Origin: RUG369 sp050949645
GTDB taxonomy: Bacteria; Planctomycetota; Planctomycetia; Pirellulales; Thermoguttaceae
Direction of reading: 5' to 3'
DNA length: 64,000 bases
Assembly (NCBI GenBank): GCA_050949645.1
Contig: JBMNGC010000001.1
Span: 434,001 to 498,000 of the forward strand
Shown: piece after piece, positions 62,272 to 64,000 of the stretch
Position numbering within the stretch: position 1 is the first letter of the stretch
Layout: every line of letters starts with the position of its first letter
Notes under the pieces: model-generated
Seen by the model: the letters and a program-made list of their open reading frames with translations, nothing else
Told to the model about the DNA's origin: nothing
Databases searched by the model: none
Position numbers and translations under genes: made by a program

Positions 62272-62323
62272 GCGACCAACGGGAGCGGCAACGCAGACCC
62301 GAGCGGCAGCTCGTAACAAACCC
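62272..62323 (+). repeat. Palindromic repeat, copy C
   Basis: Plus strand: GCGACCAACGGGAGCGGC, ACGCAGACCCGAGCGGCAGC and TCGTAACAAACCC; the hairpin GAGCGGCAGCTC is perfect. Confidence 0.7.
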
Positions 62324-62341
62324 CGTCTTCGACGGGTTGAC

Positions 62342-62400
62342 GCGAGTCGTTGGAATGGGTATGGTTTCGTCGACCATTCTGACGACTCGCTCTTTTTTTT
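62342..62400 (+). terminator. Strong terminator just before the integrase
   Basis: GCGAGTCGT at 62342-62350 pairs with ACGACTCGC at 62382-62390, and the inner GAATGG/CCATTC helix extends it; TCTTTTTTTT follows. It should insulate the integrase from the early transcript, so integrase expression would need its own signal or read-through. Confidence 0.85.
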
Positions 62401-62416
62401 AGAAGGAGAAAAAATT

Positions 62417-63614
62417 ATGGCGAGTATTCAGAAAAGAGAGCGAGCGAACGGTTCCGCCGCGTGGGTGGTGACTTTTCGCTTGGACGATCGTCGCCGTTCT
62501 CTGTTTTTTGGGAACGAATTACGACGAGGAACGCGTTCGCGAAATCAAAGACGTCGTCGAACGCTGTGTCGTCTGTTCGGAGACGGGCGCGAAGCTGGAC
62601 CGGTCGACGTTTGACTTTCTGGCGACGATGACGAAGGACTTGCGCGAGCGATTCGAGCGCGCGGGTTTAATCGAGCCGGAGGCGGACGAAAAACTGACGG
62701 TCGACGCGATGCTGTCGGCGTACGAGAAGCGCGAGTTTCCGAGACTGTCGGAGTCGGCGCAGGAGAACAAGGGAAACGCGTGGAAGCGGTTCTTCAAGTT
62801 TTTCGCGCGCGACGTGAAGGTCGCGGAGCTGACGAAGTCGCTGGCGCGAGACTTCGCGGACTTTTTGGACGCGAACTACAGCCAAGCGACGCGAGCGGGA
62901 ACGATTCGCGACTTGAAGCGCGCCTTCAACTGGGCAAAGTCGGAGGAGCTGATCGAGCGCAATCCGTTCGACGGGATTCCGAAAGGGTCGTTCAAGAACA
63001 AGGACCGCGAGTATTTCGTCGACCGGGACGCGTACGCGCGACTTTTGGACGCGGCGCCGAGTCTGGAGTTTCGCGTCGCGCTTGCGCTGTGGCGGATCGG
63101 CGGACTCAGAAAGGAAGAAGCGCTGCGTCTGACGTGGTCGGACGTGAACTGGGAACGCGGTCGTCTTTTGGTTCACAGTCCGAAAACGGAGCGCTACAAG
63201 GGGCGCGAGACGCGAATCATTCCGCTCTTTCCGGAACTGCGGGAGGAGTTGGACGCGCTTTGGGACGTCGCGGAGCCGACCGGACGGGACGAGCCGTATG
63301 TTATCCGTCATAATCGAACGACGTTGACGCAGCAGATGGAACGCACAGTCTTCCGCGCGGGCCTAGTCCGCTGGGAGCGTCTGATTCAGAATCTGAGGTC
63401 GTCGAGAGCGATTGAGGTATACAACGAATACGGCGCGCTTGCGGAAAGCGTGTGGATCGGTCACAGCGTCGCGACTGCTCAAGACCATTATTTGCATCTT
63501 CTGGAGTCCGATTACGACAAAGCCGCGTTCGGGAAAACGCCGACCCAAACGTCCAAAAAAGCCAAGAAGCAACCACTTCTAAAAAACCTCAAAAGTGGTT
63601 GTCAAAATGGTTGA
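62417..63614 (+). pseudogene. int: Tyrosine integrase of the element, frameshifted near the start
   Basis: The start (ATG 62417, AAGGAG before it) reads MASIQKRERANGSAAWVVTF and RLDDRRRSLFFG, then breaks; a second frame continues GTNYDEERVREIKDVVERCV to 63614. A one-base indel in the T6G3 run at 62503-62511 accounts for it. The catalytic domain is intact: GLRKEEALRL (first Arg), HSPKTERYKGRETR (Lys), NLRSSRAIEV (second Arg block) and WIGHSVATAQDHYLHLLESDY (His and nucleophile Tyr). In the H-x-x-R motif the first His is Asn, as in other planctomycete phage integrases I recall. It reads toward the tRNA at attR. Confidence 0.8.
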
Positions 63615-63706
63615 CAAAATAAACGAAAATAGGCGAAAATAGGAGTAAAACGCCGAAAGTTAAAAATCTCGCTCGAGTCGTATTTTCTCGAGAAACTATA
63701 AAAAAA

Positions 63707-63733
63707 GGGTTCTGACGAACCTCGTCAAAACCC
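63707..63733 (-). terminator. Element-borne terminator for tRNA-Arg
   Basis: GGGTTCTGACG at 63707-63717 pairs with CGTCAAAACCC at 63723-63733 (one G-U on the minus-strand RNA); on the minus strand seven T residues follow. It lies just after the tRNA 3' end and resembles the displaced host terminator at 49384-49408. Confidence 0.85.
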
Positions 63734-63739
63734 TAAAAA

Positions 63740-63754
63740 AGCACGCCCGGGGGG
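63740..63754. other. attR: 3' end of tRNA-Arg
   Basis: Exact 15-bp copy of attL (AGCACGCCCGGGGGG), overlapping the acceptor and T-arm 3' side of the tRNA. Integration regenerated a complete tRNA. Confidence 0.8.
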
Positions 63755-63815
63755 AATCGAACCCTCAACCTGCGGATTAGAAGTCCGCTGCTCTATCCAA
63801 TTGAGCTACGAGCGC
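63742..63815 (-). tRNA. tRNA-Arg (anticodon TCT)
   Basis: The 74-nt cloverleaf reads on the minus strand from GCGCTCG at 63815. The D-arm is GCTC...GAGC, the anticodon stem GCGGA/TCCGC encloses loop CTTCTAA with anticodon TCT, the T-arm holds GGTTCGATTCC, and the acceptor end is CGGGCGT plus G. CCA is not encoded. The acceptor pair G1-U72 is a wobble. It decodes AGA/AGG and is the element's integration site. Confidence 0.93.
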
Positions 63816-63832
63816 CTTAACTTGCGCGAGGC

Positions 63833-63860
63833 ATTATAACGTCATGCCGTCTGCGTTCAA
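63833..63860 (-). promoter_or_regulatory. Promoter of tRNA-Arg
   Basis: On the minus strand TTGAAC (63855-63860) and TATAAT (63833-63838) are 16 bp apart, about 18 bp upstream of the tRNA 5' end. It matches a strong stable-RNA promoter. Confidence 0.7.
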
Positions 63861-63947
63861 GGGGCTTTTCAGAGATTTTGAGGCGTGGCGTCCTCGATTT
63901 GACATGGAAATAAAATCGAGGAATGGCGGCGTTATCCAAACCTCCTG

Positions 63948-63976
63948 TTGACGGCATTTCTGGTTGCGCATACAAT
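63948..63976 (+). promoter_or_regulatory. Promoter reading out of the window
   Basis: TTGACG at 63948-63953 and TACAAT at 63971-63976 are exactly 17 bp apart, pointing to a plus-strand gene beyond 64000. Between tRNA and this promoter, CCTCGATTT (63893) pairs with AAATCGAGG (63921) in a hairpin. Confidence 0.5.
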
Positions 63977-64000
63977 GAGGAGAAGTCGTCGCTTTTGGCG

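Larger units (their letters stand above)
62005..62341. repeat. Repeat-filled spacer between excisionase-like and integrase genes
   Basis: The spacer appears non-coding. It holds copies of the element's 49-nt repeat: F at 62064-62111 (minus), B at 62131-62180 (plus), a degenerate copy E near 62181-62233 (minus), and C at 62272-62323 (plus). F and B are divergent. The common parts are CCAACGG, a GAGCGGxAGCTCG-like hairpin and AACCC. This would be a natural place for recombination or for binding a phage protein. Confidence 0.7.
49415..63754. mobile_element. Integrated phage-like element in tRNA-Arg(TCT), about 14.3 kb
   Basis: The boundaries are a 15-bp exact repeat, AGCACGCCCGGGGGG, at 49415-49429 and 63740-63754. 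The right copy lies in the 3' end of tRNA-Arg, and a tyrosine integrase reads toward it. Content: portal, prohead-protease-like, tail-chaperone, tail-tube, tape-measure-like and gp10-like genes; an XRE repressor facing a plus-strand early run; excisionase-like gene; a SEFIR cargo gene. I found no terminase, major capsid or lysis gene, and integrase and repressor are frameshifted. The gene style is phage, but this copy is probably defective, a satellite, or an element that retains mostly cargo. Confidence 0.85.

Noticed and set aside
61818..62402. 194-codon plus-strand frame over the repeat-rich spacer
   Set aside because: It overlaps the excisionase-like gene in another frame and runs through palindromic repeats; no ribosome site or protein-like composition.

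Overview
This window looks like chromosome from a Planctomycetota bacterium, probably of the Pirellulales type. The evidence is indirect: several secreted glycoside hydrolases, a Tat-exported Gfo/Idh/MocA oxidoreductase, a DnaA with a planctomycete-like end to domain IV, a phage-type tyrosine integrase, and argBDF, rpmI-rplT and rpsR in scattered small operons. There is no rRNA gene here, so the placement is an inference.

Host part, 1-49414. On the minus strand at the left are the N-terminus of a UvrD/RecB-like helicase, apbE and queA. A plus-strand run follows: a GT4 glycosyltransferase, a secreted protein of unknown function, and an operon with a good promoter that encodes an SDR, a fumarate-reductase-like flavoprotein, an old-yellow-enzyme reductase and a secreted glycosidase. 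Next come hemolysin III, rpmI-rplT, a DUF58 protein, a GH78 alpha-L-rhamnosidase and a sodium:solute symporter. The symporter reading frame is broken exactly at a perfect 19-bp hairpin. Further minus-strand genes encode a sialidase, an AlkD-like repair protein, a GH51 arabinofuranosidase and a GH43 enzyme. The rhamnosidase, sialidase, GH51, GH43 and symporter together suggest growth on plant or mucin-type glycans. Housekeeping genes then follow: cysE, pheT, argF-argD-argB, rpsR, a GAF protein, a PQQ-like beta-propeller protein with an acidic DPFG tail, dnaA (691 aa, with three AT-hooks), sppA and a Gfo/Idh/MocA gene.

Integrated element, 49415-63754 (about 14.3 kb). A 15-bp direct repeat of the tRNA-Arg(TCT) 3' end marks both ends. 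The integrase lies beside the intact tRNA. The tRNA's presumed native terminator is stranded at the far left end, and the element supplies a similar one at the right. On the minus strand it carries portal, prohead-protease-like, tail-chaperone (with a -1 slippery site), GT25 glycosyltransferase, tail-tube, tail-terminator-like, tape-measure-like and gp10-like genes, in shuffled order. I found no terminase, major capsid or lysis gene. The integrase and the XRE repressor each carry a frameshift, so the element is probably defective, or the assembly has indels.

The most interesting part is the accessory section, 57.8-62.4 kb. A SEFIR-domain gene and a two-TM protein share a nearly identical leader. 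Between them lies an array of twelve TTCAC(G/A)/(C/T)GTGAA motifs, partly phased at 10 bp, flanking a roughly 100-bp very AT-rich tract. A family of about 49-nt GC-rich palindromic repeats occurs both between genes and inside the protease gene without closing its frame. I see no CRISPR array and no insertion sequence.
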